A stretch of DNA of 64,000 nucleotides from Alteromonadaceae bacterium Bs31 (GTDB taxonomy: Bacteria; Pseudomonadota; Gammaproteobacteria; Pseudomonadales; Cellvibrionaceae): the NCBI GenBank assembly GCA_900177435.1, contig FXAI01000003.1, positions 186,001 through 250,000 of the forward strand, read 5' to 3'. Each line of letters begins with the position of its first letter. Position 1 is the first letter of the stretch. Below, piece after piece: positions 26,228-35,226 of the stretch. The translations under genes were made by a program, and so were the position numbers. The notes under the pieces are model-generated. The model saw nothing but the letters and a program-made list of their open reading frames with translations, made no database searches and had not been told where the DNA came from.

Positions 26228-27656
26228 ATCGTGGTGAGTTCAACAATATATCTGAATGGGCCTTTAGTATTTGCAGCATTCGCTCATCACTGGCAAACAC
26301 CGAATTCAAGCCTTGAGGCTCCTGAGGAGGATCGCCCACGAAGCTTTTATCCCCTGCTCGCCAGCGTGCATCCTGGTGCGAGGCTTTACCATAGCCCCCC
26401 CAAGCCCAAAAGTTGGTACCAACAAATGGCCCCCCCTCATGCACACTATTGTTTACGAAAGAAAACACGTACTGGTAGAAATTTTCACGCATCTTTGCGC
26501 TACTTTCCGGGGAAAACTCCCCCAGATCTCTTTCCAAACCGAACTCTTCTAAAACGATGGGCTTGTTTAATTCTTTAGCAAGCTTGATATGCAGCTCGAT
26601 GTATTCTCCTGCATTTTTGATTACTGCGGGGAAGCTGCTCGGATCTTTAACGTCGTACCAACCCCAGTTTTTTGGCCACATATGGAAAGTGCTGTAGTCG
26701 ATTTCCTCAATAGCGTGCGCGGCCTTAAAGCAATCTACCGAGCCCAGACAGCCCATGGTGCCTTCACTGCCCAGTGAGACCAGCTGATCGGGGGCGTGCT
26801 TTTTAATTAATTTGGCGGTACTGGCAATCCATTCTAGGTATTGAGGCATGTATTGCTCGCTCTGTTTACCCTCACCGGGCCGAGGTTCATTAGCCAGCTG
26901 CCAGGACATAATCGTCGGGTCATCCTTATAGGCAACGCCAGTAATAGTGTTTGTGCGCTCAAGTAACTGCTCAATATATTGGTGATAGATCTCGATGGCT
27001 TCTGCGTTGCGATAAAACTCTGCAGAGTAAAGGGAAAATTCTGGCCAGGGGTGGGCAGGATCTCCCAAGTTGATAAACTTGCCGTCGTTTACCCAGCTTA
27101 GGTAGGTAACCATGCCACCAGACCACTCCCAAAAATTATTGAGAAACAGCACTGCTTTCATTTTACGCTTAGCCATCTCTACCAGGGTATAGTCCAGCCC
27201 AAGCAATATATCTTCACGCTCGATTTCACCTTTGTTACTAATAGCCGGGCTAAGGGAGTTATCCAAAGGAGAGTTTTCTGAGGCGGCCATAATGCGCAGG
27301 TTTGTTACACCATTAGCCTTAAGCAAATCCAGCTCCCTGGCGAGGCGCTCACGATCACCAATATCGTCGTTTTCGGAACCGAGATAGGCGGCATACCACA
27401 CATTAGCGCCAACAAAACGGTAGGGATCACCATCGGCGTAAAACCTGTTTCCCTGAACGTTTACAAAGGGGCTATCGTTAATGCGCCCTTTCTCCGGCCG
27501 TTCATGTTGGTGCTGCTGCACTTTTACCGCCTCCTCTGGAGGAGGAGAGCAGGCGCTAAGAACGCTCACAATAGCGAGCACGCCCGATACCAAACTATAT
27601 GTAACAGCCTTAGAGTAATTGGCAGGAAAAAAATCAGCCATATTTTGCTTTGTCAT
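26226..27656 (-). CDS. Lipid-anchored endo-beta-1,4-mannanase (GH5, subfamily 7 type)
   Basis: 476 residues. The signal region ends VSVLSACSPPP, a lipobox, so the enzyme is probably tethered to the envelope. The GH5 barrel spans about 65-470. NVWYAAYLGSEND and LRIMAASENSPL are typical of GH5_7 mannanases; the acid/base is Glu257 in WQLANEPRP and the nucleophile Glu371 in VLEEFGLERD. It cuts mannan or glucomannan to mannobiose and longer oligomers. GGAG lies 5 bases before the ATG at 27656. It is the third gene of the GH130-epimerase-GH5 operon, 55 bases after the epimerase gene. Confidence 0.94.
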   Translation of the reverse strand: MTKQNMADFFPANYSKAVTYSLVSGVLAIVSVLSACSPPPEEAVKVQQHQHERPEKGRINDSPFVNVQGNRFYADGDPYRFVGANVWYAAYLGSENDDIGDRERLARELDLLKANGVTNLRIMAASENSPLDNSLSPAISNKGEIEREDILLGLDYTLVEMAKRKMKAVLFLNNFWEWSGGMVTYLSWVNDGKFINLGDPAHPWPEFSLYSAEFYRNAEAIEIYHQYIEQLLERTNTITGVAYKDDPTIMSWQLANEPRPGEGKQSEQYMPQYLEWIASTAKLIKKHAPDQLVSLGSEGTMGCLGSVDCFKAAHAIEEIDYSTFHMWPKNWGWYDVKDPSSFPAVIKNAGEYIELHIKLAKELNKPIVLEEFGLERDLGEFSPESSAKMRENFYQYVFSFVNNSVHEGGPFVGTNFWAWGGYGKASHQDARWRAGDKSFVGDPPQEPQGLNSVFASDERMLQILKAHSDILLNSPR

Positions 27657-27711
27657 CTTCGCTCCATTGTAATTTATTCTTATTCTTGTACTGCATTCAT
27701 TTTATTAAATA

Positions 27712-28908
27712 TTAATCGTTTTCGAGCTTTACTAATAATTTGCACACTTCCATCATAGCGCGGCCATTGTGATAGGGTGCCTTCCAGAAGCCTACCTTAC
27801 AATCACCCACTGCGGGCTTATCTAAAATAGAGAGCCAGTGCCACTCGCCCTTATCCGCGTCAATTTGATACTGCCGTATAAAGGCCCATACATTTTCAAA
27901 TGCACGGCTATAAGCTTGCTCGCTACTCAGTGCATAAGCATTTAAAAAACCAACCAGTGCTTCTGCCTGAACCCACCAGACACGATCCGGGTGTAATTCA
28001 CCCTTAACAAAATTAAACGCATCCAACACTTCCCCGTGTTCGCCAACACCTTCGCTTAACACTGTCTCAGCCATCGCCAAAATAATTGGTCGATAGTATG
28101 TACTTAAGGCTTCATCGCCCAAAGCTTCCACTGCCTCCCACATCAACCAGGAACACTCTATATCGTGTCCGTAGGAAATACTGTCGGAGACATCTTGCCA
28201 ATCCAGCGTTTGAAACATGCGCAGGTGCTTATTTTCTTTATTTAGAATGCGTTCATCAAAAATACTGAGGCAACATCTAATGGCTTTTGCCACGGCCCTA
28301 TCCGGCTGCACGATATAAAGCGCGGTATAGGCCTCTAGCACATGCAAGTGCGTGTTCATGGTTTTCGGCGCGTTGAGATCACGGTCGCTCAAGCGCATAT
28401 CCTCAAGCGGCTGCCAATCGCAGCTAAAGGCTTCCAGGTAGCCGCCCAAACTTGCATCCACACAATGCGCTTCAATTAGTTTAAATAATGCCAGAGCGTG
28501 GGCGTGGGCTTGTGATTCTGGCTGCAAGCGGGCATAAGCGCTTAAGCCATAAATAGCGAAGGCCTGTGCATAGGTTTGCTTGCGATCATTAAGGCAAACA
28601 CCATCACAACCCAACTCCCAGAAAACGCCGCCCTTATCCTTATCAATAAAATGATCTACCACATAGTTGTATGCCCGCAGTGCGGCAGATTTATAATTAT
28701 CGTTACCCGTAAACAGCGCTAACTCGCTGAAGAACCAGAGAATACGGGTATTGAGAATAACGCCTTTATTCGCATTAATATGCCTTTCGCCAGCCACACT
28801 AATTTCGCCAACGAAGCCGCCGTGTTGCTGGTCGAAAGTATTTGCCATCCACCAATCGGCAATAGCGTGCAGTTCGCAACGAAATTCAGCAATCAAATTG
28901 TTATCCAT
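27712..28908 (-). CDS. AGE-family epimerase, probably cellobiose/mannobiose 2-epimerase
   Basis: About 398 residues from the ATG at 28908; a TTG at 28923 would overlap the upstream gene by 4 bases and is also possible. The (alpha/alpha)6-barrel of the N-acylglucosamine 2-epimerase family is recognisable: QHGGFVGEI, NKGVILNTRILWFFSE, KQTYAQAFAIYGLSAYAR, MNTHLHVLEAYTALY, SYGHDIECSWLMWEA and VWWVQAEALVGF. The His of NTHLH and GHDIE and the KQTYAQAF block match cellobiose 2-epimerases, which convert mannobiose to mannosyl-glucose. Between GH130 and GH5 genes this role is very likely. Cytoplasmic. Confidence 0.92.
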   Translation of the reverse strand: MDNNLIAEFRCELHAIADWWMANTFDQQHGGFVGEISVAGERHINANKGVILNTRILWFFSELALFTGNDNYKSAALRAYNYVVDHFIDKDKGGVFWELGCDGVCLNDRKQTYAQAFAIYGLSAYARLQPESQAHAHALALFKLIEAHCVDASLGGYLEAFSCDWQPLEDMRLSDRDLNAPKTMNTHLHVLEAYTALYIVQPDRAVAKAIRCCLSIFDERILNKENKHLRMFQTLDWQDVSDSISYGHDIECSWLMWEAVEALGDEALSTYYRPIILAMAETVLSEGVGEHGEVLDAFNFVKGELHPDRVWWVQAEALVGFLNAYALSSEQAYSRAFENVWAFIRQYQIDADKGEWHWLSILDKPAVGDCKVGFWKAPYHNGRAMMEVCKLLVKLEND

Positions 28909-28919
28909 AGAGGCGTCGC

Positions 28920-30101
28920 TCAAAGGTCTAGTGTTTTCATTTGCTCGAGATTGGCAGCAATGAGCTTATTACGCTGCTGCACAGAGCTGGCAGAGCGCAA
29001 TCCGTCTTCCGGAGTATTCATCACGTAGTCCAGCAAGCGATCAACGGTACTGGTAGCCACATGGGTGCGAGTGTCAGAAGACGCGTAATAAATAAACACT
29101 TCGTTTTCCTCGTTAACTATCCAGCCATTACTGAATACCACATTGGATACATCCCCAATTCGCTCTTCCCCTTTTGGCGCAATAAAGTGACCACCAGGGC
29201 GATGGCTTATGACCCAGGGACGATCGAGTTCGGTGAGAAACATGTAGAGCACATAACGCAAGCCCGCTGCAGTGTTGCGCACACCGTGAGCGAGATGGAG
29301 CCAACCTTTTTCCGTTTTAATAGGTGCTGGGCCCTGGCCATTTTTAACTTCTTTTATGGTGTGATAAACCTTACCGTCGACAATAACTTCCTCTTTGACT
29401 TCGGCATGTTCCATGGAGTCGCTTAAACCCCAGCCGATTCCACCGCCACTGCCAACGCTGATAAAACCATCCTGGGGCCGGGTATAGAGGCCATATTTGC
29501 CGTCGATAAATTCCGGGTGAAGCACCACATTACGCTGCTGCCCGGAATAAGTGATTAGATCCGGCAGACGCTCCCACGCCACAAGGTCTTTGGTACGTGC
29601 GATACCGCACTGGGCTTCTGCGGCAGTCGTATCGTTCGGTTGGGTGTCATCTTTACGTTCGGTACAAAATAAGCCGTAAATAAAACCATCCTGGTGATGA
29701 GTGAGTCGCATGTCGTACACGTTGGTATCCGGCCGCTCTGTCTCCGGCATAGTGACGGGGTAATCCCAGAAACGGAAGTTATCAATACCGTTGGAGCTTT
29801 CTGCTATAGCGAAAAAAGATTTACGATCCGCGCCTTCCATACGCACCGCCAAAAGATACTTGCCATCCAGCAATATTGCACCTGAGTTAAACGCAGCGTT
29901 TACACTCTGGCGCTCGAGGAAGTAAGGGTTTGATTTCTTATTCAGGTCATAGCGCCAATGAACCGGCGCGTGGGATGCAGTGACCACCGGGTTATGCCAG
30001 CGCTGAATCACACCATTTGTAGTTGCAGGCTTATTCTCCCGAGTAAGCAGAGACTCGTGAGAGGCCATGGTTTGTTTTAAAGCCGATTTGAATTCACTCA
30101 T
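28920..30101 (-). CDS. GH130 phosphorylase, probably 4-O-beta-D-mannosyl-D-glucose phosphorylase
   Basis: 393 residues, cytoplasmic. It should split mannosyl-glucose with phosphate into mannose 1-phosphate and glucose. The sequence has the GH130_1 features: [50 protein letters not shown] with catalytic Asp about 130, and [19 protein letters not shown]130_1 is the mannosylglucose-specific branch, which agrees with the 2-epimerase next door. It is the first gene of the operon and has GAGG 10 bases before the ATG. Near-palindromic LacI-type sites lie upstream. Confidence 0.94.
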   Translation of the reverse strand: MSEFKSALKQTMASHESLLTRENKPATTNGVIQRWHNPVVTASHAPVHWRYDLNKKSNPYFLERQSVNAAFNSGAILLDGKYLLAVRMEGADRKSFFAIAESSNGIDNFRFWDYPVTMPETERPDTNVYDMRLTHHQDGFIYGLFCTERKDDTQPNDTTAAEAQCGIARTKDLVAWERLPDLITYSGQQRNVVLHPEFIDGKYGLYTRPQDGFISVGSGGGIGWGLSDSMEHAEVKEEVIVDGKVYHTIKEVKNGQGPAPIKTEKGWLHLAHGVRNTAAGLRYVLYMFLTELDRPWVISHRPGGHFIAPKGEERIGDVSNVVFSNGWIVNEENEVFIYYASSDTRTHVATSTVDRLLDYVMNTPEDGLRSASSVQQRNKLIAANLEQMKTLDL

Positions 30102-30343
30102 CCACTAAGAACCTCAAAAGCTATTTCGATGATCGTGACGCCGACCATCAGGCTGAACATGTATTTATACTAATTTTTTCAGAATTGCTCATTAACCTTG
30201 TCCCCCGAAACTAGCATGACAAGGTGGCATTCATGTGCGCTAGCGGGCGAACAGTATAAACGAATAGATCCAAGGGAAGGTATCCACCAGGCTAGCAGCA
30301 TTGACGCAACACAAGTGAGGCGCTAAACAACAAAATCGAAAGA

Positions 30344-30357
30344 TGTAACCGATTACA
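30344..30357. promoter_or_regulatory. LacI-family operator candidate
   Basis: TGTAACCGATTACA is a near-perfect dyad with the central CG typical of LacI/PurR-family operators. It lies 243 bases upstream of the GH130 start and 198 bases before the regulator start. Confidence 0.65.
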
Positions 30358-30491
30358 CGCAAGAGAGAAAAACAGTTTTATTTACAGGCAGTTTGTATAA
30401 CAATCGTACTTGACAACAGGTTGATTTAGCTGAAAGCCCATGAATCACTCGACTTTTCGCACCAAAAAGCGCTCTTATGTTAAAACTCGAC

Positions 30492-30504
30492 TGTAACTGT
30501 TACA
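30492..30504. promoter_or_regulatory. Second operator-like palindrome before the LacI-family gene
   Basis: TGTAACTGTTACA is a perfect 13-base palindrome around a central T and has the same TGTAA/TTACA arms as the first site. It is 51 bases before the regulator start, which suggests autoregulation. Confidence 0.5.
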
Positions 30505-30554
30505 CTAGGGCTCGCCATAGGAATAGAAAAACAAAAAAACAAGAAGAGGCGTTT

Positions 30555-31553
30555 ATGTCTAACATACGAGAAGTAGCCCGCATTGCGGGAGTATCTGTCG
30601 CTACCGTTTCCAGGGCGCTAAGCCACCCTGAAAAAGTCTCAGATACCAGCAAAAAGAAAGTCCGCGAAGCAATCGACCAAGTGAACTACCGCCCAAATAT
30701 GCTGGCGCGAAATTTCCGCTCGGCACGCTCGTTCTCCCTGCTGGTGCTAGTACCCGATATCTCCAACCCTTTCTTCGCTCTAGTGATTCGCAGCATTGAA
30801 ATCCAGGCGCAAAAACGCGGCTATTCGGTACTGCTTGGCGATACACAAGATTCAAGTATTCGCGAACAGGACTACATTCGCCTTGTAGAAACACGGCTGG
30901 CCGACGGCATCATTCAGTTGCGTCCAATGTCTGACAACTTTCACGAGTCCAGCGAGTTCAGCTTCCCCTATTTACACCTTTGTGCTTCTGCTAGCACACC
31001 GGGCCCTTGTATTCGGGTAGATAACGTCGCTGCTTTTGAACATATTGTTGAATATCTGATATCCCTCGGCCATACCCGCATCGGGCTGATAACTGGCCTG
31101 GAGGGTAACCCCCACACAAGGGACCGCCTGAAAGGCTATAAGCAAGCTCTTAGCAAAGCGGGGCTTCCCTATGATGAAAGCCTGGTGGCTGGCGGCGAAT
31201 ACGTAATCTGGTCTGGCGTGAATGCTGCCAACAAACTGTGCAAGCTTCCCGACCCACCTACCGCCATTGCCTGCATGAATGATGAAATGGCCGTGGGTGC
31301 AGTTCAGGCCCTTAAAGCCAACGGTCTCGACGTACCAAACGACGTCTCGGTAACCGGTTTTGACGACATAGCCTACGGTCGCTACTGTGACCCTCCCCTC
31401 ACAACCATCGCCCAGCCAGCCGATGATATGGGCGTAATCGCCCTGGATATGATGCTGCGTATGATTGCTGGAGAGAAGCTCGACAAGGAGGAGCATATCC
31501 TTCCTTACGCATTCATAGGCAGGCAAAGTACTGCCCCCAGAAAGCAGAGCTAG
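30555..31553 (+). CDS. LacI-family transcriptional regulator of the mannan operon
   Basis: 332 residues from the ATG at 30555 (GAGG 6 bases upstream); the open frame begins at 30477 but the extra 26 residues are not LacI-like. The N-terminal HTH and hinge are classic (NIREVARIAGVSVATVSRAL, then VNYRPNMLARNFRS). The periplasmic-binding-protein-like sensor domain (about 60-332) ends GRQSTAPRKQS. It is divergent from the GH130-epimerase-GH5 operon and probably represses it, with a mannan-derived sugar as inducer; the ligand is inferred from context. Confidence 0.93.
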   Translation: MSNIREVARIAGVSVATVSRALSHPEKVSDTSKKKVREAIDQVNYRPNMLARNFRSARSFSLLVLVPDISNPFFALVIRSIEIQAQKRGYSVLLGDTQDSSIREQDYIRLVETRLADGIIQLRPMSDNFHESSEFSFPYLHLCASASTPGPCIRVDNVAAFEHIVEYLISLGHTRIGLITGLEGNPHTRDRLKGYKQALSKAGLPYDESLVAGGEYVIWSGVNAANKLCKLPDPPTAIACMNDEMAVGAVQALKANGLDVPNDVSVTGFDDIAYGRYCDPPLTTIAQPADDMGVIALDMMLRMIAGEKLDKEEHILPYAFIGRQSTAPRKQS

Positions 31554-31710
31554 AGCTGCCCCGAGAGCGCCCGAATAATGGGCGAATGTGATGCAGCTAA
31601 ATATTTGTGGCACTGCTACTAACGCAGAGAGCAACTTTTGGCTAGAATGATAGAGTAAATCTATAAATAGCTCTAAATTGCTGTTGAGTGTTATAAAGAG
31701 CTAAACCAAA

Positions 31711-31740
31711 AAAAGAGTCATAAAAAGTCATAAAGAGTCA
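31711..31740 (+). repeat. Three 10-bp direct repeats before the outer-membrane protein gene
   Basis: AAAAGAGTCA, TAAAAAGTCA and TAAAGAGTCA follow each other without gaps, with AGTCA in phase every 10 bases (one helical turn). They end about 3 bases before the ribosome site of the gene at 31757. Confidence 0.8.
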
Positions 31741-31756
31741 TTTGGAGACCAATATC

Positions 31757-32299
31757 ATGAGGATTTTGCTACTCGTTCTCGCCTTACTGCTTGCCCCTCT
31801 AGGCTTTGCAGACAATCTCCGTGGTTTCTACGCTGGCGGTAATCTAGACTTTATCGACGGCAACACCACAGATGCATCCGGCAACGATACCGGTTTCCGC
31901 GCTTTGGAAGTGACTGGCGGCTATAAACACAACAGCTGGCTTGGCGGTGAAGTAAGGGTTGGCTTTGGGGTGTCTGGCGAAGACTATTCTATTGATGTGG
32001 GTGGTGACATAGTAGATGTTGATGTATCTATCGATCATTTCGAAAGCATCTACTACCGCGCAGAATCATCCAACTCCGTGGCCAAACTCTACGGCCTGCT
32101 AGGTTACTCCAATGTTCAGACAAGCTCTGAGCTACAAGGGGATTCCAGCAGCTCCTCCAAATCCGGCCCCTCCTACGGTGTAGGCGTAGGCTTCGCGATG
32201 AGAGAAAATTCCAACCTGAACTTCGAATACCGCCAGATTATTAATAGCGACGGCGCCGAATTTACGGCCTTGAATATTGGTTTCGATTACCGCTTTTAG
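31757..32299 (+). CDS. Outer-membrane beta-barrel protein (OmpW/OmpA-barrel-like)
   Basis: 180 residues from the ATG at 31757, which has GGAG 9 bases upstream; an in-frame TTG at 31742 overlaps the ribosome site. A signal peptide (about 1-18, cut after GFA) is followed by eight or so amphipathic strands: RGFYAGGNLDFID, EVTGGYKHNSWLGGEVRVGFG, YYRAESSNSVAKLYGLLGY, YGVGVGFAMRENSNLNFEYRQ and a final FTALNIGFDYRF. The terminal Phe is typical of BAM-folded barrels. It resembles porin-family 'outer membrane beta-barrel' proteins. Function unknown. Confidence 0.87.
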   Translation: MRILLLVLALLLAPLGFADNLRGFYAGGNLDFIDGNTTDASGNDTGFRALEVTGGYKHNSWLGGEVRVGFGVSGEDYSIDVGGDIVDVDVSIDHFESIYYRAESSNSVAKLYGLLGYSNVQTSSELQGDSSSSSKSGPSYGVGVGFAMRENSNLNFEYRQIINSDGAEFTALNIGFDYRF

Positions 32300-32311
32300 G
32301 CTCAATCGCAT

Positions 32312-32348
32312 AAAAAAAGCTTATACACGGTGTGTATAAGCTTTTTTT
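32312..32348. terminator. Bidirectional terminator
   Basis: A perfect 10-bp stem GCTTATACAC / GTGTATAAGC (32319-32328 with 32332-32341) has an A7 run before it and T8 after it. It ends the barrel gene and can also end the converging CRP-like gene. Confidence 0.93.
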
Positions 32349-32391
32349 TCGCCTGGCCGCTTGTAAACCTAAGCCAATGAAAACAGCAGAG

Positions 32392-33030
32392 CTACCAGCA
32401 GCGCGGCAGCTTTTTCTTGATTTCAATAAAATTGGACTGCTGCTCAATATACTCGCCAATAATCAGCTGCTTCATAATGCGGCTAACCATTTCCCGAGAA
32501 GAACCCACCATATTAGCGATATCCTGATGAGTAACTTTAGGGTTGTTTATGCGCATCTGCTCATCGGCCAACTTCTCCAGCGTATGACTCACGCGACCGT
32601 AAACATCCAACAAGGCCAGATCACGAACGCTCTCTGTGAGCTCCCTTACGCGACGAGCCAATTCCCGATTCATCACCAGGGCAAAATCGTGGTTATTATT
32701 TAACAAATCCTGAAAGCTGGAGCGCGAAATTACCGTCATCTCACAGGGCACCACGGTCATCACCGATGCGGAGCGAGGCTTGCCATCCATAAGAGAAAGC
32801 TCGCCAAAATACTCACCTTCCTGCATATAGTTAAGAATCACCTGCCGACCTTCATCATCACTTAAATACACGCTCACCTTGCCCTGGCGAATAATGTATA
32901 AATGGCTAGAGTCGTCACCCTCGGTAACCAATATGGTGTTCTTCGGGTATTTTCGCGTAACGCTAAGCTTTTCCAACTCAGCCAGATAGTGCGGCGGAAC
33001 TTCTTTAAACAGGCTGACTGCTTCTAACAT
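32392..33030 (-). CDS. CRP/FNR-family transcription regulator, probably cAMP-binding
   Basis: 212 residues. The cyclic-nucleotide domain (about 8-125) has FGELSLMDGKPRSASV, which keeps the Glu, Arg and Ser that hold cAMP's ribose and phosphate. The C-terminal winged HTH (about 150-205) has THQDIANMVGSSREMVSRIMKQL. There is no N-terminal Cys cluster, so it is not FNR. It resembles CRP/Vfr-type proteins in length. It is divergent from the class III cyclase at 33109, 78 bases away, so it may sense that enzyme's product. Whether it is the organism's main CRP is not decidable here. Confidence 0.9.
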   Translation of the reverse strand: MLEAVSLFKEVPPHYLAELEKLSVTRKYPKNTILVTEGDDSSHLYIIRQGKVSVYLSDDEGRQVILNYMQEGEYFGELSLMDGKPRSASVMTVVPCEMTVISRSSFQDLLNNNHDFALVMNRELARRVRELTESVRDLALLDVYGRVSHTLEKLADEQMRINNPKVTHQDIANMVGSSREMVSRIMKQLIIGEYIEQQSNFIEIKKKLPRCW

Positions 33031-33108
33031 AGGCTTGTTTCACTGAAGAATTGAGAGAGGTGTATGATACCTGCAACCGGGGCAGCTTGACACATAACAT
33101 CACCTTTT

Positions 33109-35136
33109 ATGATTTTTTTACCACTGATAAAAACCAGCAAGCACCTTGGAAAACACTTCCGAGAGCTGCGCTTACTTGGGCTTAATGGCGCGCTAGCCCT
33201 CATTATACTGCTATCAATGCCGTTTTTGTGGACCACCACCCCATTGTTAAATAATAGTGAACAAGTTAGTGGCTTGCAGTGGTTATTCAAAACGCGCGGC
33301 AAACTGGCTCCTCCAGAAGGGGTAGTTGTAGTAACCATCAGCAGGGAATCGTCTCGCAAGCTGGGCAAGCCAGAACAACTTATCCGCTGGTCAAGAGAGA
33401 GCTACGCACAGCTGCTGGACCGCCTTAAAGTTCTGGGCGCGAAAACAATCGTATTTGATATAGCCTTTATGGAACCAAGGCCACAACAAGACACTACTTT
33501 GGCAAAGGCGATAAAAACACAGGGCCAAGTAGTCCTGTTCAAGTACTTAAAGCGCAGCCATATTAACAACGGCGGCGGCACCCTCGATATCGAAGAGGAA
33601 ATACGTGCGCCAGACATACTGCTGGATGCCGCCGTTGGCGATGCCAGTTTTACCTTGTCGAAATTCCCCGCCTACGTGGTAAAAACCAAACTTATCCGCG
33701 AGGGCAGCAAGGGCACAGAGCTCACTCAACCCCTGCTGAGCTTATGGGTGCATCACTACCCTCTGTTACAGGAACTTGCCCAACAGGTAAATACCGCTAA
33801 GGGGCCGAAAATACTTAGTCACCCACCCGATAAAAAGCGCATAAACGACTATGCGAGACTCTTACGCTGGGAGCTACAAAGCAACCCGGCATTTGCTAAT
33901 AACTTGCTTAAACAGTTGGCGACATCTAGCAACGCCAAAGCCTTAAGCAAACTGCTTGAGAGCGTCAATGAAAGCACCGGTCACTATATTAATTATTACG
34001 GGCCACCGAATACTCTGCATGTAATCCCCATTGACGCCCTACTGAATGAACAAGGCCACCCTCTGCAAAATAAGCTAAAAGGCGCAGTGGTCTATATCGG
34101 CTTCGCCGAGGCGGGTCAAACAGAGCAACACGATGCCTACCGTACCGTCTTTACTAACAAACAAGGCCTGGATATCAGTGGCGTGGAAATATCTGCAACG
34201 GTATTCGCCAACCTTCTGCACAACAACAACATCAGACCTTTAAACCCTTATTGCCAGTTTTTGGTATTGTGCCTATTTGTACTATTACCACTTGTTAGTT
34301 TGTGGAAATTTTCCCTGCGTATAAGCCTAGCAATAAATGCTTTTACGTATGCTTTATATTTTGCCTTAGCTGCTGCGCTGTTTAAATACAACCTGTGGCT
34401 GCCACTACTAGCACCAGCGCTACTAATGACAATCGGTTTTAGTGCAGCCCTCTACTTAAAACTGAATATTCAAAAAGCGCGAGAAAAAAATGTGGAATTG
34501 GCGCTGGCAAATTACCTGCCTAAAGAAATAGCAGAGGCCTTGAGCTATAACGTAAGCTCATTAGAGTCACGCCATCAGCTGGTAAAAGGTGTTTGCCTGA
34601 TGACCGATATCCACGGCTATACCACACTTTCAGAGCAACTAAGCCCCACAGAACTACACCAGCAACTAAATACCTACTACGGGCAAATTATTGATATTGT
34701 AAACACCCATGGCGGCGCCATCTCCAACATCGTAGGTGACAGCCTGCTGGCGGTGTGGACCAGCGACGAACTGGACGAAAAAATATGCCTCACAGCACTG
34801 GAAACCGCACAGGAAATCATTCAGAATTTACGCCTGCCAACGGAAGGTGATCACAGTGATCAAAGCTTTACTAGCTTTCCCACATCTATTGCGCTGCATT
34901 GCGGTGAGTTTTCTCTAGGACACCTGGGTGCAAGAAATCATTTTGAATATTCTCCCGTTGGTGACATTGTAAATACCACCTCGCGTATTGAGCAGCTCAA
35001 CCGCAAATTGAACTCGCAAATACTGTGCAGCGAAACCTTCGCCGCACAACTCGATACCGAGCTGTTGAAGTACCACGGTATGTTCGAATTAAGGAACAAA
35101 CAGCAGCCTGTGGGAATTTATGAGGTACATATTTAA
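33109..35136 (+). CDS. Membrane class III adenylate/guanylate cyclase with CHASE2 sensor
   Basis: 675 residues. An N-terminal helix (about 24-42) precedes an extracytoplasmic CHASE2 domain (about 60-370; GVVVVTISRES, LGAKTIVFDIAFMEP). Three closely spaced helices follow (about 378-450), then the cytoplasmic catalytic domain (about 490-665). The metal Asp pair is present (Asp500 in LMTDIHGYT, Asp544 in NIVGDSLLAVW) and the C-terminal YSPVGDIVNTTSRIEQLN holds the transition-state Asn and Arg. It should make cAMP (or cGMP) on an outside cue. The start is uncertain, with no clear ribosome site. The FecR-TPR-barrel gene follows 90 bases later. Confidence 0.92.
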   Translation: MIFLPLIKTSKHLGKHFRELRLLGLNGALALIILLSMPFLWTTTPLLNNSEQVSGLQWLFKTRGKLAPPEGVVVVTISRESSRKLGKPEQLIRWSRESYAQLLDRLKVLGAKTIVFDIAFMEPRPQQDTTLAKAIKTQGQVVLFKYLKRSHINNGGGTLDIEEEIRAPDILLDAAVGDASFTLSKFPAYVVKTKLIREGSKGTELTQPLLSLWVHHYPLLQELAQQVNTAKGPKILSHPPDKKRINDYARLLRWELQSNPAFANNLLKQLATSSNAKALSKLLESVNESTGHYINYYGPPNTLHVIPIDALLNEQGHPLQNKLKGAVVYIGFAEAGQTEQHDAYRTVFTNKQGLDISGVEISATVFANLLHNNNIRPLNPYCQFLVLCLFVLLPLVSLWKFSLRISLAINAFTYALYFALAAALFKYNLWLPLLAPALLMTIGFSAALYLKLNIQKAREKNVELALANYLPKEIAEALSYNVSSLESRHQLVKGVCLMTDIHGYTTLSEQLSPTELHQQLNTYYGQIIDIVNTHGGAISNIVGDSLLAVWTSDELDEKICLTALETAQEIIQNLRLPTEGDHSDQSFTSFPTSIALHCGEFSLGHLGARNHFEYSPVGDIVNTTSRIEQLNRKLNSQILCSETFAAQLDTELLKYHGMFELRNKQQPVGIYEVHI

Positions 35137-35226
35137 CACAGAAGTTGTTGCGCATTTACATTTATGTGAAGGCGCTGCGCACTACAATACTGCTGCGAAA
35201 GGCAGAAACAAGATCTGGGGACAACA

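Larger units (their letters stand above)
30102..30554. promoter_or_regulatory. Divergent control region of the mannan operon and its LacI regulator
   Basis: 453 bases between the GH130 gene and the divergent regulator. Two operator-like palindromes at 30344-30357 and 30492-30504 are the only clear elements. The unused in-frame ATG at 30477 lies in this region. Confidence 0.6.
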
